From contig JAPYXD010000484.1 in the NCBI GenBank assembly GCA_030998225.1, positions 9,300,001 through 9,364,000 on the forward strand: a stretch of 64,000 bases of DNA, read 5' to 3'. Of the stretch, positions 12,267-21,596 are shown one piece after another; position 1 is the first letter of the stretch; the number at the start of each line of letters is the position of its first letter. Source of the stretch: Diplolepis rosae. Taxonomy: Eukaryota > Arthropoda > Insecta > Hymenoptera > Diplolepididae. The translations under genes were made by a program, and so were the position numbers. The notes beneath the pieces are model-generated. The model searched no databases, had not been told where the DNA came from, and was given only the letters and a program-made list of their open reading frames with translations.

Positions 12267-12537
12267 CTCTCTAAATCTAAATCAGTCAAAATCTACTGAT
12301 TATCAGTGAAATTTGACTGATTCAAATAGCCAAAAATAGGCTACTGTAAATCAGCCAAATTTCACTGATTACTTTAGTGAAAATTAACTGATTTAACAAT
12401 GAAAAATATTTTTCCATTGATGAACCAGTGAAAATTAACTGATTCGACAGTGAAAAATATTTTTTCACTGCTGTATCAGTGAAAAGGCAAATCACTGTTT
12501 TAATCAGTGAAAATTTGACTGATTCAGATTTCGAGAG
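12267..12537. mobile_element. CTGATTCAG MITE, copy 2
   Basis: TIRs CTCTCTAAATCTAAATCAGT and (complement) CTCTCGAAATCTGAATCAGT, flanked by TA (12,265-66; 12,538-39), so a Tc1/mariner-type insertion. It lies inside the Tc1 relic and is therefore younger than it. The interior is repeated ATCAGTGAAA/ACTGATT words. Confidence 0.8.
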
Positions 12538-12547
12538 TAAAATTTTT

Positions 12548-13134
12548 ACATTTTCATCATGGATGAGAAGGTATTAATTTAATGTGAAAAATGACTTTCG
12601 AAATTTTCATCAAATCTTTTGTTTTCATTTTAAAAAAATACTATTGAAAATCCAAAATTCAATTTTTTTAACAATAATATGTGAAATATGAAAAAAACGT
12701 AAGAATGCAAAGTTGTTGGTTTTAAAAAGATCTACAATTTTTATCTCACACTGTTTCGGATAAAACATATATTTTTTACTTCAATTCCAAAAAATTCTCA
12801 TTAAGACATTTCTCGACAGGATGTATATTTTATGTTTTGATTTTAAATATTGAAAAAATTCCATTTTTTAATCTACATATGTGATACGTTTTTTTAAAAG
12901 TTACTGAAACTACTGAAATTAAGTAAATTGAATTTCCTGTTTCACTTAAACTCAAAAACAAATTTAGTGACTTTGAGAACATGTGCAATTCACATCATCT
13001 GTAATATTATTATGAAATTAGTTTGAGGTTCAGTATCAAATTATAAGAAATAAACTTAAATGTATGCGGAAAGCATAAGACCGAGCGCTAAGCGCGAGGT
13101 CCAAAAAGAACGGAGCGCGAAGCGCGACGATCAA
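12548..13134 (+). mobile_element. HINE-like element, internally deleted copy
   Basis: Begins with the family's 5' end (acattttcatcatggatgag) and ends in the family's GAGCGCGAAGCGCGACGATC region, but lacks the TCTG microsatellite block and the last hairpin. Nested in the Tc1 relic next to the CTGATTCAG MITE. Confidence 0.65.
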
Positions 13135-13309
13135 ATATTACATGGTCCTGCAAAGGACTATGGCCATATGGCCATATAAATGATATTCTTTTTCATTATT
13201 AATGGCAAACCTTCCGCTATTGAATAAAATAAAAATCAAATGATTTTTCAGAAAAAACACGCGTTTTTCTTTTAAATCAAAATGAATCCTCTAATTGGAA
13301 AACCCTGTA

Positions 13310-14035
13310 GTATATCGAAAATCGTTAATTTTTACAAGATTTGCTCAGTTCTCACAGAACTTGGCACCTCAGGCGATATGAAAACGGATGACGACTACGT
13401 CCGCTCGCCTCCGGACTAAGAATTTAATTATCAGTTGTCAGGTTGGTCTGCATGCTCTCATCACTCGATTCATGCATATGCACACGGTAACCGGTATTTT
13501 AGCATATACCTGAAAAAGTTTCAAATTTAGCATAATAGAAAATATTAGGATACCAGGATTCGAACGATAATAGTTCTTTAATAGTGAATAGTCAAAACAA
13601 ATATGACATTTGTTTTTAATGGCGCTTAGGATTTTCCGTGGGGTTGAAGAACGCTCGACTGCATAAACGATGAACATTTTAAAGCAGTCTTGCAGTTTCG
13701 TAAAGAGAAAAACCTTCGGATTACAATGTCTGGCATTCGTTGCGTATATATATACGAACACTCGGCAGCCAAGGTAACGCCAGTGTGACCGTGGCCTCGT
13801 ACGTATGCACTTTTTCTTTATTAAAAGTTTGCTACTGATTCGGTAGGAGATTCACAATTTATAGCGTTTTTCTGGAAGGAAAAATGCAAAATCTTACTGA
13901 TTCTTTATTATAAAAAGTGACTTGCTATTCTATTACTGAAATAAATTTTACAAAATTGTAAATGCGAATTTGTTTTTCCTAAAATCACTTCGACGAATAC
14001 ATTATCACCATGTAACTCGCGCTTCGCGCTAGATA
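13310..14035. other. Gene-free stretch; no confident feature
   Basis: A 107-codon frame on the minus strand (13,761-13,438) is open, but has no recognisable domain, no methionine-proximal signal and no splice context. I do not call it. 'aactcgcgcttcgcgctagat' at its right edge is the GC palindromic word of the HINE-like family. Confidence 0.35.
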
Positions 14036-14814
14036 TTAAGACCATGGTCCAAGCAGGTCACGTAACAAAAATTATATGTTAATTCAAGCATGTAAGATAA
14101 ATTTTTTTGTTTATTAAATATCTTGTTCAAAATTTGGTAAATGTATCAGAAGATAATAAGGAACGTCTGTTAACTTCTCTTTAGTGAAAATTCTGCATTT
14201 TTACTTTCTCATCATGGATGAGAAGGTATTGGTTTTATGTGAAAAATGACTTTCGAAATTTTCATCAAATCTTTACGTTTTGAGACCCCCTGAGTCAGAA
14301 AAAATGGTTTTTACGAAAGTGTCTGTCTGTCTGTCTGTCTGTAGGTCGTGTGCGGCATAACTCTCGATAGAATTATCAGATTGAATTGAGCTTTGGTGCA
14401 CTTTATCGGAGCCGAAAAAGTAAGGACAAGTTCGTTAACCAGCCGCATCCAATCAAAATTGAGGGATGGAGCACTACTTTTGTGTTTTTGAAAATAATTT
14501 TTTGAAAAAATCAAAAATTTCAATACTGGTTTTTGATAGTGCTCATAAATCTCTACAAATTATCCTGATAACATTTTTTGATTAAATCAAAATTAGAAAT
14601 GTTACAGCATATTCAAATTCGAAAAAAGTCAATATCAAAATTCCATTTTCCAGTTAAATTATACGAGATACGAAAAAACGTTATGATACAATATTATTGA
14701 ATACATAAAGGCCTACAAATTTGAATTATAACATTTTTTCATAAGATGCATATTTTTCTTTTTAATTAAAAAAAAAACTATTGAAAATCCAAAATTCAAT
14801 TTTTTAACAATAAT

Positions 14815-15080
14815 TTAAAGAATTTGAAAATCTTTCTGTGGAAAAAATGACGCTTTCGACTGCGCTGGGATTCGAGCCCAGGTCTTTCGATTGCCGGTCG
14901 ACTGCTCTGACCACTGAGCTACACAGGCGTCCGACATCCCTTTCTCCACAGGAAGATCTCCTTATATCGCCTAGTGGCTCAGCCTTGCGGCTGTAAATGA
15001 TTTCAAATTAATTAGTTGAGTTTGAAATTTTTACTGCGATAATGTAGGCAGTGACAAAAATTTCAAACTCAACTAATTAA
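14815..15080 (-). mobile_element. SINE-like element with tRNA-like sequence, copy 1
   Basis: Flanked by a perfect 13-bp duplication, TTTTAACAATAAT (14,802-14,814 and 15,081-15,093), within HINE-like copy b. Read on the minus strand it has a 5' hairpin of about 80 nt (aattagttgagtttgaaatt and its complement), a 'ccgcaaggctgagccacta' block, a tRNA-like segment, then a short A/T tail (tttcaaattctttaaatt). A duplication of this length implies target-primed retrotransposition. Confidence 0.75.
14858..14928 (-). tRNA. tRNA-like sequence inside SINE (not a functional gene)
   Basis: 71 nt. An A-box-like TAGCTCAGTGGT, a D-stem GCTC/GAGC, a B-box GGCTCGAATCC and a T-stem CTGGG/CCCAG are visible. The anticodon-arm loop reads CCGGCAA, with C instead of U at position 33, and the acceptor stem has mismatches. 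It is most likely the pol III promoter of the SINE rather than a working tRNA. Confidence 0.6.
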
Positions 15081-16469
15081 TTTTAACAATAATATTGGAA
15101 ATACCAAAAAAACGTAAGAATACAAAGTTGTTCGTTTCAAAAAGATCTACAAAGTTTGTCTGGCGCAGTTTCTGAAAAAACATATATTTTTCGTTTCAAT
15201 TCCAAAAAATACGATAAAAATGAAAAAAATTCCATTTTTTAGACAAAATATGTGAAATACAAAAAAAGCGTTTAAATGGAAAATTGTTTGCCTAAATGAG
15301 GTCTACAAATTCTGATAAAGAAATTTCGGGACAGGATGTATATTTTATGTTTTGATTTTTAATATTGAAAAAATTCGATTTTTTTCACCAAAATATGTGA
15401 GATACGAAATAAGCGTTGTTCTGCAAAATCGTTTCCTTAAATAAAGTCTACGATTGTTTTTCCTTTTTAGATATGTGGAAGAAAGTAAATTCTTTTAATC
15501 ATGTAATTTATTAAAAAGTTATACTGAAATGTATACAGAAAATCGAGCGCGAAGCGCGAGTGTCATGATGAGAATGTGTTCCTTAAGGCCGATAGAGCCT
15601 TAAGTAAATTGAATTTCCTGTTTCACTTAAATTCAAAAAGAAATTGAGTGACTTTGAGAAAATGTGTAATTCACATCATCTGTAATATTATTATAAAATT
15701 GGTTTGAGCTTCAGTATCAAAATATAAGAAATAAACTTAAATGTATGCGAAGAGCACAAGACCGAGCGCGAAGCGCGACGATCGAATCGCGCGCCCTAGG
15801 CGCGCTCAAACTTGCGAGCTGCGCGCGAAGCGCGTGATGCGAATGTGCCCGCCAAGCGGGCAGATTTTTTTTTATAAAAATAAGTAATTTTAGCAAATTT
15901 GCAGAGTATATTACCGACAATGTTAGACTGGTGCAGCAGAATTCAAGACATTTATATAGTTGGTATTATTAATACAATTTAAAGAAAAATTTATTTCAAT
16001 GCACTATGCCTTCCCATATTTCTTCCATATACTATTATTTATCATTTCCTGAATTTTGACCGATTTATCTCGATTTAAAATTTCATAGATGGAGAAAAAA
16101 ATTAATAGCCAATGACTGAATTGGTCACATGACCTCCATGGTCCATGGCCTTAATCTATAAAAGAAAAGTATTAAAACTGGCATTTTTAAAAAAGATTAG
16201 AAAAAAACCAGAATTCTCGTTTCTCGATAAATAATAACGTTACATTGGAAATAAGCCAAGATATATGAAATAAATAATCCGTTGAAATTTCATGAACAGT
16301 TCAGCACTTTTGGACAAGGTTTTAGAAATCGTAAATTTTCAGAAATTTTCTGCAAGCGATGGTCAACTGTTGTGGAATAATAGGAAGAAGAGTCCAGAAG
16401 AAATTCGTAAACTACTTAGGAATCGTAAAGTATTGATGAACAGTTGTGAATGAAATACTTTATTTTCTA

Positions 16470-16685
16470 CTAGCGGGTTATAAAGTGGATTTTATTGAGC
16501 CGTGCGGATCAAACAAATTCATTTTCTGACCCCCTAGTAGAAAAAAAAATCGTGTGCGACACGGGAAAAAAATTTATTTTGCAAGTGTGAAGTTTGTTAC
16601 CCTCGCTTTACTCGGGCATCAAACTTCACACTCGCAAAATAAATTTTTTTTTCCCTAGTTGCACAATATACTATTTTTTGTCTAT
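16470..16685. repeat. CTAGTAG-type palindromic repeat, copy 2
   Basis: The best-preserved short copy: CTACTAGCGGG edge, 'gaccccctagtagaaaaa', 'cgacacgggaaaaa', then the mirrored pair 'gcaagtgtgaagtttgttaccc' / 'gggcatcaaacttcacactcgc', ending 'ccctagttgcacaatatacta'. Non-coding. Confidence 0.65.
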
Positions 16686-16850
16686 TAGAGTATTTTCTGC
16701 AAGAAATTCTACAACATGATTCTTAGAATCTCTCCGCTATCTCTTGTCGTTTTCAAATAAAATTGATTTTTTCAGTTCAAAAATAAAAAAATTCAAAATA
16801 GAAACAAAAATTCCCGTTTTATCAAAAAATAACAAGTAACAGTGGTTTTA

Positions 16851-17140
16851 GTGACGCTACTTTTGTAATTTTCGAAACAATGAAAAAATCTGAATTACGT
16901 GTGTTGATAAAGCATTACTTTTTAATAGGAAAAAATACCGTTCAAGCTCTGGTCCCCCAAATTCGGCAGTTGTTACAGAACACATAAAAAGTCCACAAAA
17001 TGGTTTTGGCCGACCGTGAATTGAAGTTGCGTGAGATAGCTGATACCTTAAAGATATCAGAATATCGAATCAGATATCGTCAGTCAGAATATTCGACAGA
17101 AACAATTTTGCACCAATTGTAGGTTTTCACAACGATGAAG
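16851..17140 (+). pseudogene. mariner transposase remnant
   Basis: The leader 'gtgacgcta...aaaacaatg'-like sequence and the first codons (MKKSELRVLIKHYFLIGKN) match the 5' part of the mariner at 58,154-59,446. The text then skips about 60 codons to KKVHKMVLADRELKLREIAD and TLKIS before decaying. An internal deletion, stops and a missing DDE domain mark it as a fossil of that same family. Confidence 0.75.
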
Positions 17141-17807
17141 TTGGCTGACCATACTTTCAAGTTTTCGCAATTGTTCCCCCATATGCGGGAGTTATTGATA
17201 ATTCCTACGGTAATTATTGATAACTCCCGTATTTTTCATGTGTGCCCCAATTAGGGGATTTTCTTTACTCAAAAACATCATAAATATCGTCAAATTTTAC
17301 GTTACCTTTGTAACATAAAAATTTTGTGAATTTCCGAACATTTCTAAGAGTATAAATATATTTTGTATTTTTTGGCTCACTTTAATAACTGAAATTAGTA
17401 TAATAATGTTTGCTCAGTAGAGTATAGGAAACTTTTTTCTTATCGTCGCCTTCCCTTCGTTTATGCAAATGCACAGTTGCTCGTACTTGCATTGCTCTAT
17501 CTACATATTATATGAATGCAAGCTAACGACATTAACTAATACCTACTTAACATCTTCATTACAATGTTGTAATGCCGACGACATACTACAATTACAGAGA
17601 TTGGGTAATGTAGGAAATAAATTTATTTTAAACCTCTCATCCAGTTCCCTAATTCCCTGTTTTATTTTTGGTTTTCTTATGCACATTATATTTTAATTTT
17701 TGCCTTATTTACCTCTTCTAAAATTAATTTTTTTTTTCATGCATTAGAAGCTTTTCAATTTTAATCCCTTTCAAATCTCAATTTTTTAAATTTATATATG
17801 AAAACTT
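17141..17807. other. Gene-free stretch with one hairpin
   Basis: 17,180-17,235 is an inverted repeat (gcgggagttattgataatt / aattattgataactcccg). 17,256-17,313 matches, inverted, sequence at about 40,380-40,430, so it belongs to an undefined dispersed repeat. No gene. Confidence 0.45.
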
Positions 17808-18480
17808 TAAGGTATTTTTACCCTCAAAAATTAGATCTCAAGCAAAAATAGATAATTTTGCTTTCAAGAATAGCAATATTATTATTGAAGAGCTATTTTG
17901 GAATAGAAAAGATTAATTCCCATGAAAAAGATTTGAAAAACAGAAAAATAATTTTATTAATAAATTTTATTTTTGACCCAATTTTTTTTCTTATCGCTTC
18001 TTACCAAATTTAAAAAAATTAGGCGTTTCTAATACATCATGAATCATTTTTTCAGAGAAAATATTTCCCACAACTTCACCGTTTCTGATTTTTAAAAATA
18101 AATTCTTTAATGGCAGAAACCATTAAAAAAACATTTTCCGAAACAAAATTTTTATAAACAAATTGCTGAATTTGATAATAATTTATTCATTTTTGAAAAT
18201 TAGAAATGGTTGACTTGTAGGGAATCTTTTTCTTGAAAAAGTGATTTGTAATTTATTAAAATAGCATAATTTTTTAAAATTTAGCAAAAAGCGATAAGAA
18301 AAAAAGTTGGGGCAAAAATAAAATTTATTAATAAAATTATTTTTCTGTTTTTCAAATTATTTTCATGGAAATCAATCTTTTCTCTTCCAAAATAGCCCTT
18401 CAATAATAATATTGCTATTCTTGAAAGCAAAATTATCTATTTTTGCCTGAGGTCTAATTTTCGTGGATCAACTACCTTAA
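17808..18480. mobile_element. Foldback element (AAGGTA ends), copy 1
   Basis: The two halves are inverse complements over most of the ~670 bp. The left half carries 'aaaaattagatctcaagcaaaaatag' type sequence and the right half its mirror with 'gcctgaggtctaattttcg'. Both ends read TTAAGGTA. Complete or partial relatives lie at 51,759-52,440, 41,530-41,872 and 56,455-56,760. Non-coding. Confidence 0.7.
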
Positions 18481-18705
18481 GAGGACTCCATGAATCCGAA
18501 ACTGTGAAAAACCACTGTTTCGAATATTATAAGTCTTCCACATAGAGTCAGTAAAATTGAACTGATATCACTAGGGAAACTCACTGGTTGATCAGTGAAT
18601 GGCACTGTTGAAAAGTATGTATGTGGAAGACTTATAATATTCTCAAAGTTATTTTTCACTGTGAATTAGTGAGTTTTTACTGTTTCGGATTTAGGGAGCA
18701 TATTA
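18481..18705. repeat. CTGATTCAG-related MITE with inner inverted repeat
   Basis: Ends ACTCCATGAATCCGAAACTG and (complement) GCTCCCTAAATCCGAAACAG. Inside, ATATTATAAGTCTTCCACAT (18,523-18,542) is repeated inverted at 18,619-18,638. The ATCAGTGAA words relate it to the CTGATTCAG family. Confidence 0.55.
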
Positions 18706-19624
18706 CACTTCTTCTTAATAAATTTTCAATTTGGAAGAAAATTTCTAGTTCAAATGATTTTTGAATAAAAATTTATTTAGAATCAAGGAATTTTGTGTGA
18801 TTCTTGGATTTGAAATTTATTTTTTCTTCTAAATTTCAAATTTTACATTTCTTTAAAACTCGTTATGCCTATTTTTTCAAAAAGTTTCTCCTTCTCCGAT
18901 TTTTTGTTTTTATGTGGGCAGAGAAGCCGGTTTTCTTCAATTTAAAATAATTTATTATTAAATGTGATTTTATAATCATTGTATAACAATTCGAATTTTA
19001 ATTTCTCGCTTTGATTCTTTTAAGAAATGATCGATACTCAACTGGAACTGGAAACGTAAACCAGTGCCGTCGAAAGTCTTCGTCGATGAACAATTAAATA
19101 CATTCATATGCAAAACACGCGTCGCCCCACCGTTAACGTATTGCCTTTAAGTCATAACGGTTATTACTCGACACCTTATGAACCCAAGGAGAGCCGGAAT
19201 AAATTCCTCTTCTGCTAACCGTTTTCGGAAAAAATTGCTCAATTTGCCTTAAGTTCCTTTATGTAAAGCTTCTTGAAAAAGATACGAGGAAAATCTTAAA
19301 TGTTTGAGTCAATATTTCCAGTGTTTGAGAGTATTTGAGCCTTTTTGAAACCTTTTGAAACCAGATTCACTCTAGATTCGTTCGTATTTTTAAAAAAGCA
19401 TTTTTCGAAAAAACTGTATGAGTGGAAATATGTTTTATTATGCAAAAGGAATTAAAATAAATAATAAAACTATTGAATTACCAAATTCGTCAAAATTAGT
19501 CAAATTTATTGTTTAGCCTAGTTTCTTTTGTATAATAAAACGGTAAAATCAGTACAATGTAAAAAAAAAATGCTTCTTCATATTGTAAAAATTAAAAAAT
19601 AAGATTCTTCTCCGTACATTCAGT
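18706..19624. other. Gene-free stretch; no feature recognised
   Basis: The 19,020-19,240 part is less AT-rich than its surroundings and contains no repeat seen elsewhere in the window. It could be unique host DNA, but no reading frame supports an exon. Confidence 0.35.
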
Positions 19625-19745
19625 AAAAAAAATGTTTTTCCCGTGTCGCACACAATCTTTTTTGTACTAGGGGGTCAGAAAATGGATTTATTTACCCGAA
19701 CGGGGAAATAAAATCCACTTTATTACCCGCTAGTAGAAAAAATCA
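19625..19745. repeat. CTAGTAG-type palindromic repeat, copy 3 (partial)
   Basis: Carries 'cccgtgtcgcacac', 'ctagggggtcagaaaatgg', 'aataaaatccactttat' and 'cccgctagtagaaaa'. This is the same order as copy 1 but lacks the 'gtgtgaagtttgat' module. Confidence 0.6.
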
Positions 19746-20546
19746 GTTCCCTTAGTGTTCGATGAAGTGAAGTTAGCTGTTCATAGAAGTAAAATACCTA
19801 ATGTATTGCAAGTAAATACCAGAAATAGAATTTCAAAGCACTTTTTAAATACATATTTTACAAAAGCGTGTGAATAAAACACAAAAAAAATTTTTCGACA
19901 TCAAAAGTCCTTTTCTTATTCTATATATTTTTTGTTTAGTTTTCAGTTACTTTAAAAATAACAGAACTACAGTAAAATGCATAAAAAGCACTTTTTTCTA
20001 TTTGGTTAATTATGGTAAATCACAAAAGAGGATTTATAACGTTTTGGTCATTCTTTCGTGTGAAAATAATTCTCAATACCAAACAGGACTTATGCCATTT
20101 TGGTAGAGTACAAAGTTTTCAAAGTGGAAATTAATTTAGAAAAATAATGTTTCTTTAATATAATAATGAAATATGGATTCCGAGGTCGGAAGTATATGAA
20201 ATCCATGCTTATCTCATTTTTCCAAAAAAATTGACAAGCATTTATGGCCGCTTACTCCTCATATACCTAAAAAAATTAATAATCGGCTTTTTAATTACTT
20301 AGAACTAGAGAATAAAATGTTTGTATTATATGCTCTCCAAATTTGAATCAGTTGAAATTGGACTGGGAATTAATAGAAAATGACTGATTGCATGGTCAAA
20401 AGTAGGGTTTACTCATTCCAGTTCAATAAAATTTCAACTGACTTTGATTCAGAATGTAATATCAATCTAATGCGCTAATTAGTAATATCCTAAAAAATCA
20501 TGAAGAATTCCTGTATCAAAATCAGTGAAAAGCACTTCACAGAAAC
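19746..20546. other. Gene-free flank, partly CTGATTCAG-like
   Basis: From about 20,331 the words GAATCAGTTGAAAT, AATGACTGATT and ATCAGTGAAAAG suggest a decayed CTGATTCAG-family repeat. It is the target into which the 17.3-kb element inserted; its continuation after the insertion is at 37,929. Confidence 0.4.
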
Positions 20547-20563
20547 AAATCAGTAAAGGTTTT
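20547..20563 (+). repeat. 17-bp target-site duplication, left
   Basis: AAATCAGTAAAGGTTTT, repeated exactly at 37,912-37,928. The bases just outside differ (C versus T on the left, G versus C on the right), so the match is exactly 17 bp. It defines the limits of the large insertion. Confidence 0.9.
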
Positions 20564-21596
20564 GTAAAAGTTAATTTGGCATGGGGTCAGTTTTGATACG
20601 GATTTATTTTTTTAATTAAGTGATAGAACACATAAAAAATACAAAAGGCAAACGTTTCGGCCACAAATGGGGGCCCTCTTCAGTGCCAATTAGCTTAATA
20701 GTAACCTTTAAATATTTATTAACTAAGACATGCAACTTAATAATTATTGTATTTTTTGTTTTTTTCTTTTTTTCTTTGCTTATTGATATTAGAAAAAGAT
20801 AGAGTAAACATGCGGAAAGACTTATGGGTAAGCGAGTTCCTAGGTGTGAAGGAACCAGACCGTTCCAAAAACTGTTCCAACGAGCAATCCTCTCCCACAG
20901 GAACCGTGAAAAATGCGACCGCGGAACGCACTCTCTCAAGGGCACATATATAAGCACGATTATTTCACCAAAGAAAGAAACAACACGATGGAGAATATAA
21001 CGTGGATCCTTGGTAAAGCACGCACAGCAAACCACACACATCCACGAGCACCAGAAGTAAAGGACACTGAAGTTAAAACAATAAGAACGATGTAATTGGT
21101 ACGGAAAAATTTTTATTTTGTATTTTCTCCGAAGCCGCAGAGATGACAGACGAAAGTAAGTCCACCACTCTGCCACATGGCTAAAAGAAAACTGATTTGG
21201 GAAGAAGTCGTATTTAGGAAGACTAGTGTTCAGAGTTTGACGTGTATAGAAAGCATTCTCCAGATAGGTCAGGTTCCAACACCAAGGGTTATACACAGTA
21301 AAACCTTATTTTAATGTCCCCGGCACTTGAGATTATTATATGCTCAAGCGTCCGACAAAAGCAAAGACCCACCACATGTTCGAAAAACTCTGTAAGGAAA
21401 GGCACTCACTACGATCCCGACGTCGTAAAAATTGTACACATTTCTGTGGATATAGAAAGTAAAATGCAACTAAAGTGGAAATTCACGAAAAATTAAATTC
21501 CTGGTTTTTCGAAACCTCTGATTCTTAATAAATGGAACCCGGAAAAATACAATATTAAGTTTATAAGTATGATGTCCGAGTTTTTCAGATTATAAG
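20564..21596 (-). repeat. Outer unique part of the left inverted arm
   Basis: Inverse complement of the right outer arm with very few differences: two base substitutions across the 681 bp that I compared through their open frame. The 226-codon open frame it contains (21,296-20,616) shows no domain, is hydrophobic and lysine-rich in patches, and is preserved only because the two arms are copies. I do not regard it as a protein gene. A 'tggcagagtggtggac' A-box-like word and a TATATA stretch are present and could belong to a promoter. Confidence 0.8.
20655..20683 (-). ncRNA. Hammerhead-ribozyme-like core, left arm
   Basis: Minus strand: CTGAAGA, a foldable GGGCC...GGCC segment, then GAAAC. It is the mirror of 37,734-37,762, where the motif is discussed. 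Hammerhead motifs are established components of PLE terminal repeats. Confidence 0.35.

Larger units (their letters stand above)
11766..13307 (+). mobile_element. Tc1/mariner-superfamily transposon relic with nested insertions
   Basis: Terminal inverted repeats of about 33 bp: left CAGGGTTTTCCAATTGGATG, right (complement) CAGGGTTTTCCAATTAGAGG, both continuing to TTCATTTTGA. TA flanks both ends (11,764-65; 13,308-09). Inside are a decayed transposase (11,880-12,260), then a CTGATTCAG MITE (12,267-12,537) and part of a HINE-like element (12,548-13,134) that replaced or interrupted the 3' coding part. Dead. Confidence 0.8.
14199..15871 (+). mobile_element. HINE-like element, copy b (1.67 kb with insertion)
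   Basis: Same order as copy a: T-run, TTCTCATCATGGATGAG, TCTG tract at about 14,320, long AT-rich body, GAGCGCGAAGCGCGA words, then GAATGTGCCCGCCAAGCGGG hairpin and AGATTTTT. Compared with copy a it has a SINE-like insertion (14,815-15,080) and additional GCGCGAAGCGCG modules near the 3' end. Its left and right edges are placed by comparison with the uninterrupted TTAA element. Confidence 0.65.
14036..16154. mobile_element. TTAA-flanked element split by a HINE-like insertion
   Basis: The left end TTAAGACCATGGTCCAAGCAGG... (14,036) and right end ...CCATGGTCCATGGCCTTAA (16,154) match the ends of the complete copy at 55,011-55,430. Between 14.2 and 15.87 kb a HINE-like element interrupts it, and that element is itself interrupted by a SINE-like insertion, giving a three-level nest. 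TTAA at both ends suggests a piggyBac-type target, though TTAA could equally be part of the inverted repeat. Confidence 0.65.

Noticed and set aside
13438..13761. 107-codon minus-strand frame
   Set aside because: No domain, no splice signals and no repeat of it elsewhere. Length alone is not enough in this composition.
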